Source of the DNA: an uncultured bacterium
GTDB taxonomy: Bacteria > Patescibacteriota > Saccharimonadia > Saccharimonadales > Saccharimonadaceae
Assembly: GCA_903821365.1 (NCBI GenBank)
Contig: CAIJKY010000005.1
Coordinates: 62,001 to 126,000 of the forward strand
Direction of reading: 5' to 3'
DNA length: 64,000 bases
Position numbers and translations under genes: made by a program. Within the stretch, counting starts at the first letter, position 1; the number at the start of each line of letters is the position of its first letter. Below, piece after piece: positions 7,064-15,155 of this stretch. The notes beneath the pieces were generated by a model, which was not told the DNA's origin, searched no databases, and worked only from the letters and a program-made list of their open reading frames with translations.

Positions 7064-9166
7064 TTATTGGATAAGGCTGTACCAAGTATTAGCTTGTTCG
7101 ACATTGCCAAGATAGCCATTGGTGTAATAGAGATAGCCATTATTGGATAGCGCTGCTGCTGAGTGGCGAGCGGCTGGCAAGCTATTTGTTGATAATGTCC
7201 AGCTACCAATCGCACCAGTACTTGCGTTGAGAGGTGAGTAATAGACATTCGTTGTGTCTGACCCACCCATGACGTAGACATTAGAGCTAGTGATGGCCAT
7301 AGATGCACATTCACGCGTTGCAGGGAAGGTACTGAGATTTGCCGTACCAATTGATCCATTAGCGTTGATGATTGCATAGCGGAAAGTATTCTCACCCTGC
7401 ACATACAGGTAGCCATTTGCAACACCAGCCGTGGCACAGAAGGTGCTTGCCGTATCGTTAAACCAGGTCGCTTGGTCGGTAAACGTCCCAACGGCACCAG
7501 TTGTTGGGTTGATGGTCGCGTATGATATTTTTTGGTTACTCGTTGTGTAGTTTATATCACCACCAATCACATAGAGGTAGTTATTGTAAGCAACAATGCT
7601 ATGCACATAGAGATTGACGAAAGCGGGGATGGCTTGTGTCGTCCAAGCACCAACGGTGCCATCGGCATTGATCGAAGCATAGCGTAGGCTGTTGGCATTT
7701 CCATTACCGCCGACTGAGTAAATCCTACCATTTGCTATGGCGATACCGGCGTCACAAACGGCGTTCGGCAAAGAGGTGGTTTGAGTCATGCTGCTCAAGG
7801 TACCATTCGCATTGATTGTCGCAAATTGCACCGTGCTTGTTGGTGCGTCATTCGTGCCACATCCACCAACTGTATACATGCGGCCATTATAAACACCGAG
7901 TCCATGGCCTTCACGAATTCCGGTTGCCGTAGTGCTAGCAAACACGCCTGGTGCACCAGCATTGCCTGTAGGTGGCGGTGGTGTTATCGCACCCGTTGCT
8001 GCTCGCACAATAAAGCCGATATACGAAGTGTTTGCAGGCGCGTAGGTGATAGTATTTGTTCCAAAATTAATTGTTGTTGAAGTTGAGCTGCCCTGAGTGT
8101 TACCCTGACTGACGGCGCCATAGTTAGGCTTACCTTCATGAATTTTTGTCCAGCCCGTTGGAGTTTTGATACCGGTCGTACCACTCTGGGCAACGCTTTG
8201 TCCATTGAGCACCATATACCCAACTTTAATATCATTGGTTGTTGGCGTTGCGGATGTTGTAAGTGACCAACTGGCATTGCTAGGAACGGCATCATCATTC
8301 GCTACAGCCCCAGCTATCGGCGCAGTTAAGTCGACATTATCGAATTCATCAACATAGACTGAGTAATTATAAATACTGCCGTATTGGTGACTGACGGTCA
8401 CTTGCATGTTGCTTGGCGGTGTAGTTTTGACGACTGCGTAATATGATCTAACACCAACATCACACAAGTCGCCAACGTCGCGCGCGCTACCAGCGATTGG
8501 GATCCACTGCAAACCGCCACCTGACACGCGGAGTGTTGAGCCATTCGGTGCAATAACATCTTGATTACAGTTTTGACCTGCGGCAATCGTCGTTACTAAT
8601 ATACTGTTTGCATTAGGCGTAAAGGTACCAGGAGGCGTGTAGCTGCCATCGCCGTATGCCGAGGCACCGGATGTACTTGCGTCTGTGCGTGCGATTCGCG
8701 TTAACGCACCGCTAGGCGTGACAGCAGTATTTTGAATGGCTGCCGAGATTGTTGCGATAAATTGGCTTCGATAAGCATTGACAGGAGTGACACCAACCTT
8801 ACGGATAACGATACCGGTACTGGAGAACTTACCGTCCGCTACTTCGGTTATCTTGAACGTTGTACATAAGTTGCTGTCGTTCACAAGATATGGTGTGAGT
8901 GATGTATTGCTATTGGTACAGTTTGTCGGGGCATTGGTGCCTGTGTAGAGTGCATTTTGAGAGACCTGCTCGTAGGCCCATTCGATGCCTGAATGTGCCG
9001 CTTCCGCTGCAAGCTTTCGGTAAATTGTATTCTGGAGGTTTGCACGAGCAACATTTGCGTAGTCAAAAATAGCAAAACTAAGAATGGTCATAACTGTACC
9101 AATAATAATGACGCTTGCCATAAGGAAGCCGTTTTCCCCACGATTATGCATAGTAGAATTGCTCAT
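7064..9166 (-). CDS. Pilin-like protein fused to a kelch-type beta-propeller
   Basis: Large 700-residue protein, last in the pilin operon. The N-terminus (GFLMASVIIIGTVMTILSFAI, residues 13-33) is a pilin-like hydrophobic helix without the usual Glu at +5, as in tip-forming minor pilins of the PilX/GspK type. A Ser/Thr/Asn-rich middle follows. From about residue 405 to the end there are six kelch-like repeats, recognisable as YNGRMYTVGGC, ANGRIYSVGGN, YNNYLYVIGGD, ANGYLYVQGEN, SSNVYVMGGS and NNGYLYYTNG, spaced about 45-50 residues. It is probably a pilus-tip adhesin. Start and upstream stop overlap by one base (TAATG), so translation is coupled. Confidence 0.8.
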   Translation of the reverse strand: MSNSTMHNRGENGFLMASVIIIGTVMTILSFAIFDYANVARANLQNTIYRKLAAEAAHSGIEWAYEQVSQNALYTGTNAPTNCTNSNTSLTPYLVNDSNLCTTFKITEVADGKFSSTGIVIRKVGVTPVNAYRSQFIATISAAIQNTAVTPSGALTRIARTDASTSGASAYGDGSYTPPGTFTPNANSILVTTIAAGQNCNQDVIAPNGSTLRVSGGGLQWIPIAGSARDVGDLCDVGVRSYYAVVKTTPPSNMQVTVSHQYGSIYNYSVYVDEFDNVDLTAPIAGAVANDDAVPSNASWSLTTSATPTTNDIKVGYMVLNGQSVAQSGTTGIKTPTGWTKIHEGKPNYGAVSQGNTQGSSTSTTINFGTNTITYAPANTSYIGFIVRAATGAITPPPPTGNAGAPGVFASTTATGIREGHGLGVYNGRMYTVGGCGTNDAPTSTVQFATINANGTLSSMTQTTSLPNAVCDAGIAIANGRIYSVGGNGNANSLRYASINADGTVGAWTTQAIPAFVNLYVHSIVAYNNYLYVIGGDINYTTSNQKISYATINPTTGAVGTFTDQATWFNDTASTFCATAGVANGYLYVQGENTFRYAIINANGSIGTANLSTFPATRECASMAITSSNVYVMGGSDTTNVYYSPLNASTGAIGSWTLSTNSLPAARHSAAALSNNGYLYYTNGYLGNVEQANTWYSLIQ

Positions 9167-10083
9167 TAGTTTGTCGCTCCGCCCAGTGGTGCTGATGAAA
9201 TACGATGTCCGTATGAGTAAGGGTTGCCGCCGATGTTACGAGTAACACTAGTCAGGATAGTGAGCACTCGAGCACCATCAGGCCCGTCAGCAGTCGTGCA
9301 CAGTGAGTTCTCGTCCTCATAGTTACTATGTTCACTACGGGGGGCGGGACAGTGGATATTTGGGAATAATTCGACAGCAGGAATTTGATATCGTACAAGG
9401 AATTGGCTAACATTTGTCATGACGATCGTATCTTTAATACAGCCTGAAGCACTGGTATAGACAGGACAGGTTGGCTTTTGAATCGGGTTGCCACACAGTG
9501 AGGGTGGTGTTGGATCGGTAACGATACGCTTGTAGAGCACATTCTGGTAGACGAAATAAATGATGTTGTAAATATAAACTGGATTAGAAAGGAGCACTGA
9601 TGCACCACAGCCATTGACATTTATTCGTACGTAATCTCGACTTGGATCTTGTGGGCCTGCAGTCGTCGAAGGGGCAGCAAGGATTACCTGCGAGAACGGT
9701 GGTATGACATTAGTATTAGTAGAATCCGCCCAATCTCCCGTGCTTTGCCATGTACCGCCCCCTGGGGGCCCATAGCTATCGGTATTATTGCTATCAATGT
9801 ATTTTGAGACGTACTCACTCAGTTCGACGTCGGTACGAATCGCATCAAGCCCGTCGTTGACATCGCTCACTGCCTGCAAGCGACCAATACTGCGTAGATT
9901 TTGAGTGTATAAAATTACCATAAATGCAAAAAGTGTCACAATGACAATGACGACTATTGGCATTGTGACTGCTAGCTCAACAAGTGTGAATCCACCTGAT
10001 TTGTCGTCAAGCTCTACTTTTCGTCGCGAGCGCAGTATTTCCAGGAGACGCTTAATAGTAGTGTCCTCCGGGGAAACGGACAT
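9166..10083 (-). CDS. Type IV pilin-like minor subunit
   Basis: 305 residues with a long (about 30-residue) charged leader and a clear prepilin peptidase site: SGG followed by FTLVELAVTMPIVVIVIV, Glu at +5 and a long hydrophobic helix (residues about 31-57). The exported C-terminal part holds several cysteines (NGCGAS, SLCGNPIQKPTCPVY, ASGCIKD, NIHCPAP), suggesting disulfides in the extracytoplasmic domain. It is the middle gene of a three-gene operon: it overlaps the upstream pilin by 32 nt and shares one base with the downstream kelch gene. Likely a minor pilin assembled with the others at the fibre tip. Confidence 0.82.
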   Translation of the reverse strand: MSVSPEDTTIKRLLEILRSRRKVELDDKSGGFTLVELAVTMPIVVIVIVTLFAFMVILYTQNLRSIGRLQAVSDVNDGLDAIRTDVELSEYVSKYIDSNNTDSYGPPGGGTWQSTGDWADSTNTNVIPPFSQVILAAPSTTAGPQDPSRDYVRINVNGCGASVLLSNPVYIYNIIYFVYQNVLYKRIVTDPTPPSLCGNPIQKPTCPVYTSASGCIKDTIVMTNVSQFLVRYQIPAVELFPNIHCPAPRSEHSNYEDENSLCTTADGPDGARVLTILTSVTRNIGGNPYSYGHRISSAPLGGATN

Positions 10084-10474
10084 ATGTTTGAACAGTTATT
10101 GTCGGACGGTTGGTGGTCTTATAGCCCCAGTCAACAGAGACTGATTGTACAGTAATGCTTGTATTGGGCAGGGCAGTGACGATGCCGTGAAGATGGTACG
10201 ACCCTCGTGCTTCAGGCTGATATTTGAATGGTCCATCAACACCATATTGATCACTATCTTGCTCGAGACCAGCGACACGGTATGCAGTGTTCCATTTTTC
10301 TTCATCAAGATTGCGGAACGCCATATTATAAGCATAGGCACGTTCTAGGGAATCTTGAGCCATGCGATACGTCGCATTATATAAGTCATAAAAAGAAAAC
10401 AGTAATATACTGCCAATGATGAGCGATATCATGGCCTCTACTAACGAATATCCGTCTTGATTTCTCATACCCAT
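10052..10474 (-). CDS. Type IV pilin-like minor subunit
   Basis: 140-residue prepilin-like protein, first gene of the pilin operon. The short leader MGMRNQDG precedes YSLVEAMISLIIGSILLFSF, giving a type III signal with Glu at +5 of the mature chain and a class IV pilin N-terminal helix. The remainder (VAGLEQDSDQYG, RGSYHLHGIV) is a small globular domain. ATG 10474 has AAGGA upstream at suitable spacing. Overlap with the next gene indicates co-translation. Confidence 0.82.
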   Translation of the reverse strand: MGMRNQDGYSLVEAMISLIIGSILLFSFYDLYNATYRMAQDSLERAYAYNMAFRNLDEEKWNTAYRVAGLEQDSDQYGVDGPFKYQPEARGSYHLHGIVTALPNTSITVQSVSVDWGYKTTNRPTITVQTYVRFPGGHYY

Positions 10475-10492
10475 TGTTGTTCCTTGTACATA

Positions 10493-10498
10493 AGTATA
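10493..10498 (-). promoter_or_regulatory. -10 box of the minor-pilin operon
   Basis: TATACT on the minus strand, 18 nt before ATG 10474. The leader would be about 10 nt, with AAGGA as a weak Shine-Dalgarno. Confidence 0.5.
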
Positions 10499-10642
10499 AG
10501 CAATTTAAGGAAGACGGTAAAGCTTTTGTTTGACGGCTGTTTATAAGTGGCTCAACCACAGATGCAAATGATTTTGCAGCTCTGGGAGAGGAGACAAAGG
10601 AGAGTCATCCGCTCGCTGTACAGACTAGATGGCCAAGGCCTT

Positions 10643-10673
10643 GCTCGGCCAGTCCGGATGGGACGGGCCGAGC
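10643..10673 (-). terminator. GC-rich hairpin after the 10680 gene
   Basis: Perfect stem GCTCGGCC (10643-10650) / GGCCGAGC (10666-10673) with inner stem GTCC/GGAC. It lies just past the stop of the minus-strand gene and has no clear T tract. It is a probable terminator or 3' stabilising structure. The 10475-10642 stretch holds only this unit's end and the pilin promoter. Confidence 0.6.
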
Positions 10674-10679
10674 TTGAGG

Positions 10680-11039
10680 TCAGGGCTTGTCCGGCTCGTC
10701 GCCTTCTGTAGGCTTGACAAGCCTCAGTTCGGTACGCACGATGCTGCTGGCGTACTCACCGAAGCGCTCCTTCATCTGGAACTCGACGGCGAGTACCGTC
10801 AGCTTGCGCTCAGCGCCCAGCGCGAAGTACGTGAACATGCTGATCGCCGTGCAGAGCAGCAGGACGGTGACACCGCCACCGATCGCGGTGACTCGTTGGT
10901 CGAACGACACGTTCAGTATGCCTTGCTGGAGCACGCCGACGAGCATCGACGCCATCAGCAGATCAAGCCAGATGAACGTGAACAGCTTCACTTTCAGTCC
11001 TCGCCGCCGAAGCGGCGCAACTTTCTCGGTTGCCGTCAT
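10680..11039 (-). CDS. Unknown two-TM membrane protein (GC-rich cassette)
   Basis: Not recognised; 119 residues. Two hydrophobic segments are visible (about residues 15-40, FTFIWLDLLMASMLVGVL, and 50-73, GGGVTVLLLCTAISMFTYFAL), followed by a charged C-terminal tail (FQMKERFGEYASSIVRTEL, then KPTEGDEPDK). I chose ATG 11039, preceded by AAAGGAG at good spacing; an upstream in-frame ATG at 11087 lacks such a site. Like the genes at 3664, 4685, 25990, 27801, 41946 and 49085, it is GC-richer than the core genes, stands alone and has its own promoter and a GC-rich 3' hairpin. Confidence 0.65.
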   Translation of the reverse strand: MTATEKVAPLRRRGLKVKLFTFIWLDLLMASMLVGVLQQGILNVSFDQRVTAIGGGVTVLLLCTAISMFTYFALGAERKLTVLAVEFQMKERFGEYASSIVRTELRLVKPTEGDEPDKP

Positions 11040-11131
11040 CAGTTTCTCCTTTGTCTCGTAGCCACCCAGATAGGGTAGCCGGTACAAGCGTCAGAGCGGC
11101 AAGAAAAACTGCCCTCACAACACTTATCTTT

Positions 11132-11160
11132 ATTATATCATAAATATTACAATAATTCAA
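11132..11160 (-). promoter_or_regulatory. Promoter of the 10680 gene
   Basis: Minus strand TTGAAT (11160-11155), 17-nt spacer, TG-A-TATAAT (hexamer 11137-11132). This gives a leader of about 85 nt containing GGCA...TGCC as a small hairpin. Confidence 0.65.
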
Positions 11161-11188
11161 GTTTATACTATGAATTTGATCTGTAAGA

Positions 11189-11197
11189 TGCTATACT
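11189..11197 (+). promoter_or_regulatory. Extended -10 promoter of typA
   Basis: TG-C-TATACT (hexamer 11192-11197). The leader is about 67 nt and includes hairpin GCGTC...GACGC followed by TTTTATT, then Shine-Dalgarno AAGGAG (11258-11263) before ATG 11271. Confidence 0.6.
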
Positions 11198-11270
11198 ATA
11201 ACCAAATAGTGACCTAAGACACATCAATTGGCGTCCATACGAGACGCTTTTATTATGAAGGAGACGCGAA

Positions 11271-13097
11271 ATGAGCGCCAAACAAGACCCGAGTGCAATC
11301 CGTAACATCGCCATCATCGCCCATGTTGACCATGGCAAAACCACTTTGGTTGATGGCTTGCTAAAGCAGTCGCACACTTTCCGCGATAATCAGGCTGAAA
11401 TGAGCCAAGATTTGATCATGGACAGTGGCGATCAAGAGCGCCAGCGCGGCATTACCATCACCGCTAAGGTGACGTCGGTACAGCACGAAAACTATCGGAT
11501 CAACATTATCGACACTCCAGGCCACGCCGATTTCTCGGGCGAAGTCGAGCGCGTGCTTAATATGGCTGATGGTTGTTTGCTGATTGTTGACGCCCAAGAA
11601 GGCCCAATGCCACAGACCAAGTTTGTGCTTGGTAAAGCGCTTGCGGCCGAGCTGAAGCCAGTTGTTATCATCAACAAGATTGATAAAGCTGGTCGCCGTA
11701 TTAAAGAAGTCGAAGACGAACTGGCCGATCTTTTCCTAGAGCTCGCTGTCCACGAAGACCAGCTCCATTACCCAGTCTATTACGCAATTGGCCGTGCCGG
11801 TAAAGCCTGGACAAGCGTGCCAGAAGACACTGAAGCCGATGCTGATCTATCGCCAATTTTCGAAGCCATTACAACGCATGTGCCAGCACCAAAGGTTGAG
11901 CTCGAAAAACCTTTCCAGATGCTAGTAACTGCACTTGCTTGGGATAATTTCAAAGGCAAGTATGCCATCGGACGTATTACGCGCGGCCGTATTAAGGGCG
12001 GTGATGCCGTAATGCTTTGTAAAAAAGACGGCAGCCAAGTCCGTGCCAAAATCGAAGCTGTATACATGAGCCAAGGTGTCAGTCGTTTTGAGGTTCCAGA
12101 TGGTATTGCCGGTGACATTGTCCAGTTAACGGGTATTGCTGGTGCCGGTATTGGTGAGACAATTGCCGACGCTGAAAATCCTGAAGCACTGCCTGTTATC
12201 GAAGTTGAAGCGCCAACGCTCCAGATTTATATGGGACCAAATACCTCGCCATTCAAAGGGCAAGAAGGTGAGTTTACGACAAGTCGTCAAATTGGTGATC
12301 GCCTCGTCAAAGAGCTTGAGACCAACGTTGGTTTGCGTGTCGAACCAAGCGATATTGGCTATCTTGTTTCTGGCCGTGGTGAGCTTCACCTAAGCGTTCT
12401 TATTGAAACCATGCGCCGCGAAGGTTACGAATTTGAAGTCGGCCGCCCGCAAGTGGTGACAATCGAAAAAGATGGTCAACGTCTTGAGCCAGTCGAAGAA
12501 GTAATTATCGAAGTTCCCGCTGAACACGTCGGTGGCGTCCAAATGGAACTTGGTACTCGCCGAGCGATCCTAAAAGAGCAATTTAGTTCGTCATCAAAGG
12601 GTGTGACAAAGCTTGTCTATGAAATGCCAACCCGTGCTTTGCTCGGTATGCGTAGCATCTTGATCACGAACACTAAGGGTACGATTGTTATGAACAGTCT
12701 CGTCACTGGCTATCAGCCAGCAGGGCAGGCTCTACAGCAACTTCGCAACGGTGTGTTAATTGCTTATGAAACGGGCACAACAACACCATATTCATTACAA
12801 ACTGCCGAAGATCGTGGCGCTGTCTTTGTCGGTCCTGCAGTGAAAGTCTATGCTGGGCAGATCGTCGGTCTCAACAAGCGTGGTGATGACCTAGAAATGA
12901 ACGTTTGTAAGGCAAAACACCTCACCAACATGCGTAGCTCAAGTAGCGACGGTGTGGTGCAGCTGACGCCATTCACGAGCCTTAGCCTCGAGCAATGTCT
13001 TGATTTCCTTGAAAACGATGAACTCCTCGAAGTAACACCAAAAAGCCTTCGTCTTCGTAAGCGCGAGCTTGACCCAGGCAAACGCAAGCGTAAGTAA
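11271..13097 (+). CDS. typA: Ribosome-associated GTPase TypA/BipA
   Basis: Translational GTPase of 608 residues that binds the 70S ribosome and helps assembly or translation under stress and cold. The G domain is complete: G1 [11 protein letters not shown]2 region [13 protein letters not shown]3 [11 protein letters not shown]4 NKID. EF-G-like domain II, domains III and V ([17 protein letters not shown]) and the BipA C-terminal domain ([30 protein letters not shown]) follow. Length is typical. AAGGAG lies 7 nt before the ATG, so unlike many neighbours it uses Shine-Dalgarno initiation behind a structured leader. Confidence 0.97.
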   Translation: MSAKQDPSAIRNIAIIAHVDHGKTTLVDGLLKQSHTFRDNQAEMSQDLIMDSGDQERQRGITITAKVTSVQHENYRINIIDTPGHADFSGEVERVLNMADGCLLIVDAQEGPMPQTKFVLGKALAAELKPVVIINKIDKAGRRIKEVEDELADLFLELAVHEDQLHYPVYYAIGRAGKAWTSVPEDTEADADLSPIFEAITTHVPAPKVELEKPFQMLVTALAWDNFKGKYAIGRITRGRIKGGDAVMLCKKDGSQVRAKIEAVYMSQGVSRFEVPDGIAGDIVQLTGIAGAGIGETIADAENPEALPVIEVEAPTLQIYMGPNTSPFKGQEGEFTTSRQIGDRLVKELETNVGLRVEPSDIGYLVSGRGELHLSVLIETMRREGYEFEVGRPQVVTIEKDGQRLEPVEEVIIEVPAEHVGGVQMELGTRRAILKEQFSSSSKGVTKLVYEMPTRALLGMRSILITNTKGTIVMNSLVTGYQPAGQALQQLRNGVLIAYETGTTTPYSLQTAEDRGAVFVGPAVKVYAGQIVGLNKRGDDLEMNVCKAKHLTNMRSSSSDGVVQLTPFTSLSLEQCLDFLENDELLEVTPKSLRLRKRELDPGKRKRK

Positions 13098-13108
13098 GCG
13101 ATTTCGCG

Positions 13109-13114
13109 TATACT
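13109..13114 (+). promoter_or_regulatory. -10 box of the bactofilin-like gene
   Basis: TATACT with a leader of about 18 nt carrying Shine-Dalgarno CAGGGAGG (13127-13134) before ATG 13139. Confidence 0.55.
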
Positions 13115-13138
13115 AAAGAGTGAAGACAGGGAGGTCCA

Positions 13139-14356
13139 ATGTTTAAAGCTCTAAAAGTATCGTTAATTGTCGGTATCGCTGCCATAGCAGGAAGTGTTTT
13201 GATCGCATCAAGTGGTGCGCACATTGTCCATGCTGCTGATTTTCGTAGCGGCGACAACACAGTTATTGCTAAGGACGAAACAATCGATGGCAGCCTGTTT
13301 GTTGCTGGCGACACGATAACCGTTAACGGTAATGTCAACGGTGACATATTTTGTGCCGGAAATAAAATCACCATCAACGGCTCCGTTAATGGTGATGTAC
13401 TTTGTGCTGGACAAGAGGTGACTGTTGCTGGCCGAGTGAGCGGTGATATCCGTGCCGCTGGCAACAAAGTCACCGTACGTAGTCAAGTCGGTGGCAGCGT
13501 TACAATCGCTGGCCAAACAGTAGCGTTAGAAAAATCATCGAGTGTTAAAGATGCTCAGATTAGCGGTGGCAGTGTCCTTATGGCAGGCTCGGTGCTTCGC
13601 GACGCATCAGCCTCAGGACAATCAGTTGATGTGAGTGGGCGCATTGGCCGTAATCTCCAAGCTGACACTGATAGTTTGTACTTTAGCTCGACTGCCGCGG
13701 TAACTGGTACGACCTATTACAATGGTGCTCGCGATATCGCCCAGTCAAATGGTGCACAAATTGGTAAAGTACAGCGCGCTGCAGAACAAGACCGTGATAA
13801 AGGCAATAGTCTTGAGTCGCTGCAGGCTACCATTCTTGTGCTTGCGGCGATCATGTTCTTGGTACTTGGCATGGTCGTAGTTTTGCTCGCGCCGCGTTTC
13901 TTATACTCGGTATCAGAGCAGGGCATGCGCCATCCAGCCACTGCTGCGTTAACGGGATTCGGCGCGACGTTTGCGCCCCTTGCTCTCATTATCGGCGCCG
14001 CGGCCAGCGTCCTTGGACTTGGCGTTGCCGGCTTGGCATTCCTTGTCTGGATGATTATTCTGACATTGAGTTTGCCGGTGTTCGCTTTTTACCTCGGTAG
14101 GCTATTGTTGGCACGATCCACTGATAATGCATTGCTGTACATGTTTGCCGGCCTTGCGGCAGTGGTTTTTATCGGACTACTTCCGATTATTGGCGGTATT
14201 ATTGTCAGCGCAGGCGGTATATTCGGCGCCGGTATGTTGGTGTCCACACTTGTGCGTCGCTGGCCAAAGCCGCAGTACAAGCTCGCGCTCAATCAAACCG
14301 TTCATATGCATCAGCCAACCGAACCAACGCATAAACCAACGAAAAAGGAGAAATAA
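13139..14356 (+). CDS. Exported bactofilin-like protein with C-terminal membrane helices
   Basis: 405 residues. A signal peptide or anchor (residues about 5-33, ending VHAAD) is followed by a beta-helical bactofilin-like region (about 35-170) with repeats such as TVNGNVNGDIFCAGNKI, TINGSVNGDVLCAGQEV and TVAGRVSGDIRAAGNKV. A linker then leads to four hydrophobic segments (about 225-250, 268-290, 292-315 and 330-360) and a His/Thr/Lys-rich tail. Bactofilins normally polymerise in the cytosol; here the signal sequence would place the polymerising domain outside the membrane, as in polymer-forming cytoskeletal proteins annotated in CPR genomes. A role in the envelope is inferred. The Shine-Dalgarno-like AAGGAG at its 3' end serves the next gene. 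Confidence 0.8.
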   Translation: MFKALKVSLIVGIAAIAGSVLIASSGAHIVHAADFRSGDNTVIAKDETIDGSLFVAGDTITVNGNVNGDIFCAGNKITINGSVNGDVLCAGQEVTVAGRVSGDIRAAGNKVTVRSQVGGSVTIAGQTVALEKSSSVKDAQISGGSVLMAGSVLRDASASGQSVDVSGRIGRNLQADTDSLYFSSTAAVTGTTYYNGARDIAQSNGAQIGKVQRAAEQDRDKGNSLESLQATILVLAAIMFLVLGMVVVLLAPRFLYSVSEQGMRHPATAALTGFGATFAPLALIIGAAASVLGLGVAGLAFLVWMIILTLSLPVFAFYLGRLLLARSTDNALLYMFAGLAAVVFIGLLPIIGGIIVSAGGIFGAGMLVSTLVRRWPKPQYKLALNQTVHMHQPTEPTHKPTKKEK

Positions 14357-14659
14357 ATGAAAGCTACTTGGAAAAACACAGTCATTGCCGAGACGGCAAA
14401 AGAAAACCTTATTTATATCGAAGGCAATTGGTATTTTCCACCTGAAAGTGTCAATCAAGCACTTCTGCAGCCAAGCGACCATCGCACAATGTGCCATTGG
14501 AAAGGTGAGGCAAGTTACTACAACGTCGTGACCGATGCGGGCGTTAACGATGAGGCTGCTTGGTATTATCCAGCACCAATGGCCGGCTCGATCGAACGTG
14601 TTGGCAAAGACTTTACCAACTACGTCGCCTTTTGGCGTGGCGTGACTGTAAGCGAATAG
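14357..14659 (+). CDS. DUF427 domain protein
   Basis: 100-residue protein matching the DUF427 family (PF04248). Typical elements are WKNTVIAE, VEGxWYFP-like IEGNWYFPPESV, CHWKGEASYY and AWYYPAP. The biochemical role of the family is unknown; it is a small cytosolic beta-rich fold. It starts directly after the bactofilin-like gene's stop, with AAGGAG as Shine-Dalgarno, and is one base from msrA, so the three genes form an operon. Confidence 0.88.
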   Translation: MKATWKNTVIAETAKENLIYIEGNWYFPPESVNQALLQPSDHRTMCHWKGEASYYNVVTDAGVNDEAAWYYPAPMAGSIERVGKDFTNYVAFWRGVTVSE

Positions 14660-14660
14660 T

Positions 14661-15155
14661 ATGCATGAAACAATTTACTTTGCTGCGGGCTGTTTTTGGG
14701 GTGTCCAGTACTATTTTGATCAAGTGCCAGGCGTCATAGCTACTGAAGTCGGTTACGCTGGCGGCTATGGAGAAAACCCGACCTGGGAAGACGTGTATTC
14801 GCACCGAACCGGACACGCCGAAACTTTAAAAGTTGAGTTTGACCCAAAAGTAGTCAGCGTTGAAACGCTTGTGCGCCAATTCTTCTACATGCATGATCCT
14901 ACGCAAACCGATGGCCAAGGCCCTGACATTGGCGATAGCTATCGTAGTGAGATATTTGTGCTTAACGACGGCCAACGAGAAATCGCTCAAAAAGTTCTCG
15001 ATGAACTAAATGAGTCAACGTACGATGGAAAAATATTCACGAAAATAACACCATTCACCACTTGGTGGACAGCCGAAGACTTTCATCAAAAATTCTCAAT
15101 TCGTACTGGTCGCGGTATGTGCCACAAACCCTACAAGGCTATGGCGCAAGCGTAA
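14661..15155 (+). CDS. msrA: Peptide methionine sulfoxide reductase MsrA
   Basis: Reduces methionine-S-sulfoxide in proteins and free methionine. The catalytic GCFWG motif (Cys near residue 11) is present, with VGYAGG, HTE-type region (THRTGHAET as SHRTGHAET) and FFYMHDPTQ, all family hallmarks. At 164 residues it is a short single-domain MsrA without an MsrB fusion. A candidate resolving Cys is at the C-terminus (GRGMCHKPY). Its last 17 nt overlap, tail to tail, the end of the ABC-F gene on the other strand. Confidence 0.95.
   Translation: MHETIYFAAGCFWGVQYYFDQVPGVIATEVGYAGGYGENPTWEDVYSHRTGHAETLKVEFDPKVVSVETLVRQFFYMHDPTQTDGQGPDIGDSYRSEIFVLNDGQREIAQKVLDELNESTYDGKIFTKITPFTTWWTAEDFHQKFSIRTGRGMCHKPYKAMAQA

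Noticed and set aside
10589-11058. Inverted copy of GAGACAAAGGAGA at 10592 (plus) and 11057 (minus)
   Set aside because: A 13-bp match; the minus copy is the ribosome site of the 10680 gene, the plus copy precedes no credible gene. Probably coincidence or remnant; too short to call a repeat.
10629-11078. Plus-strand ORF of 149 codons opposite the 10680 gene
   Set aside because: It mirrors the minus-strand gene, has Arg/His/Gln-rich composition typical of antisense frames and no ribosome site. The minus-strand frame has a promoter, AAAGGAG and TM helices.
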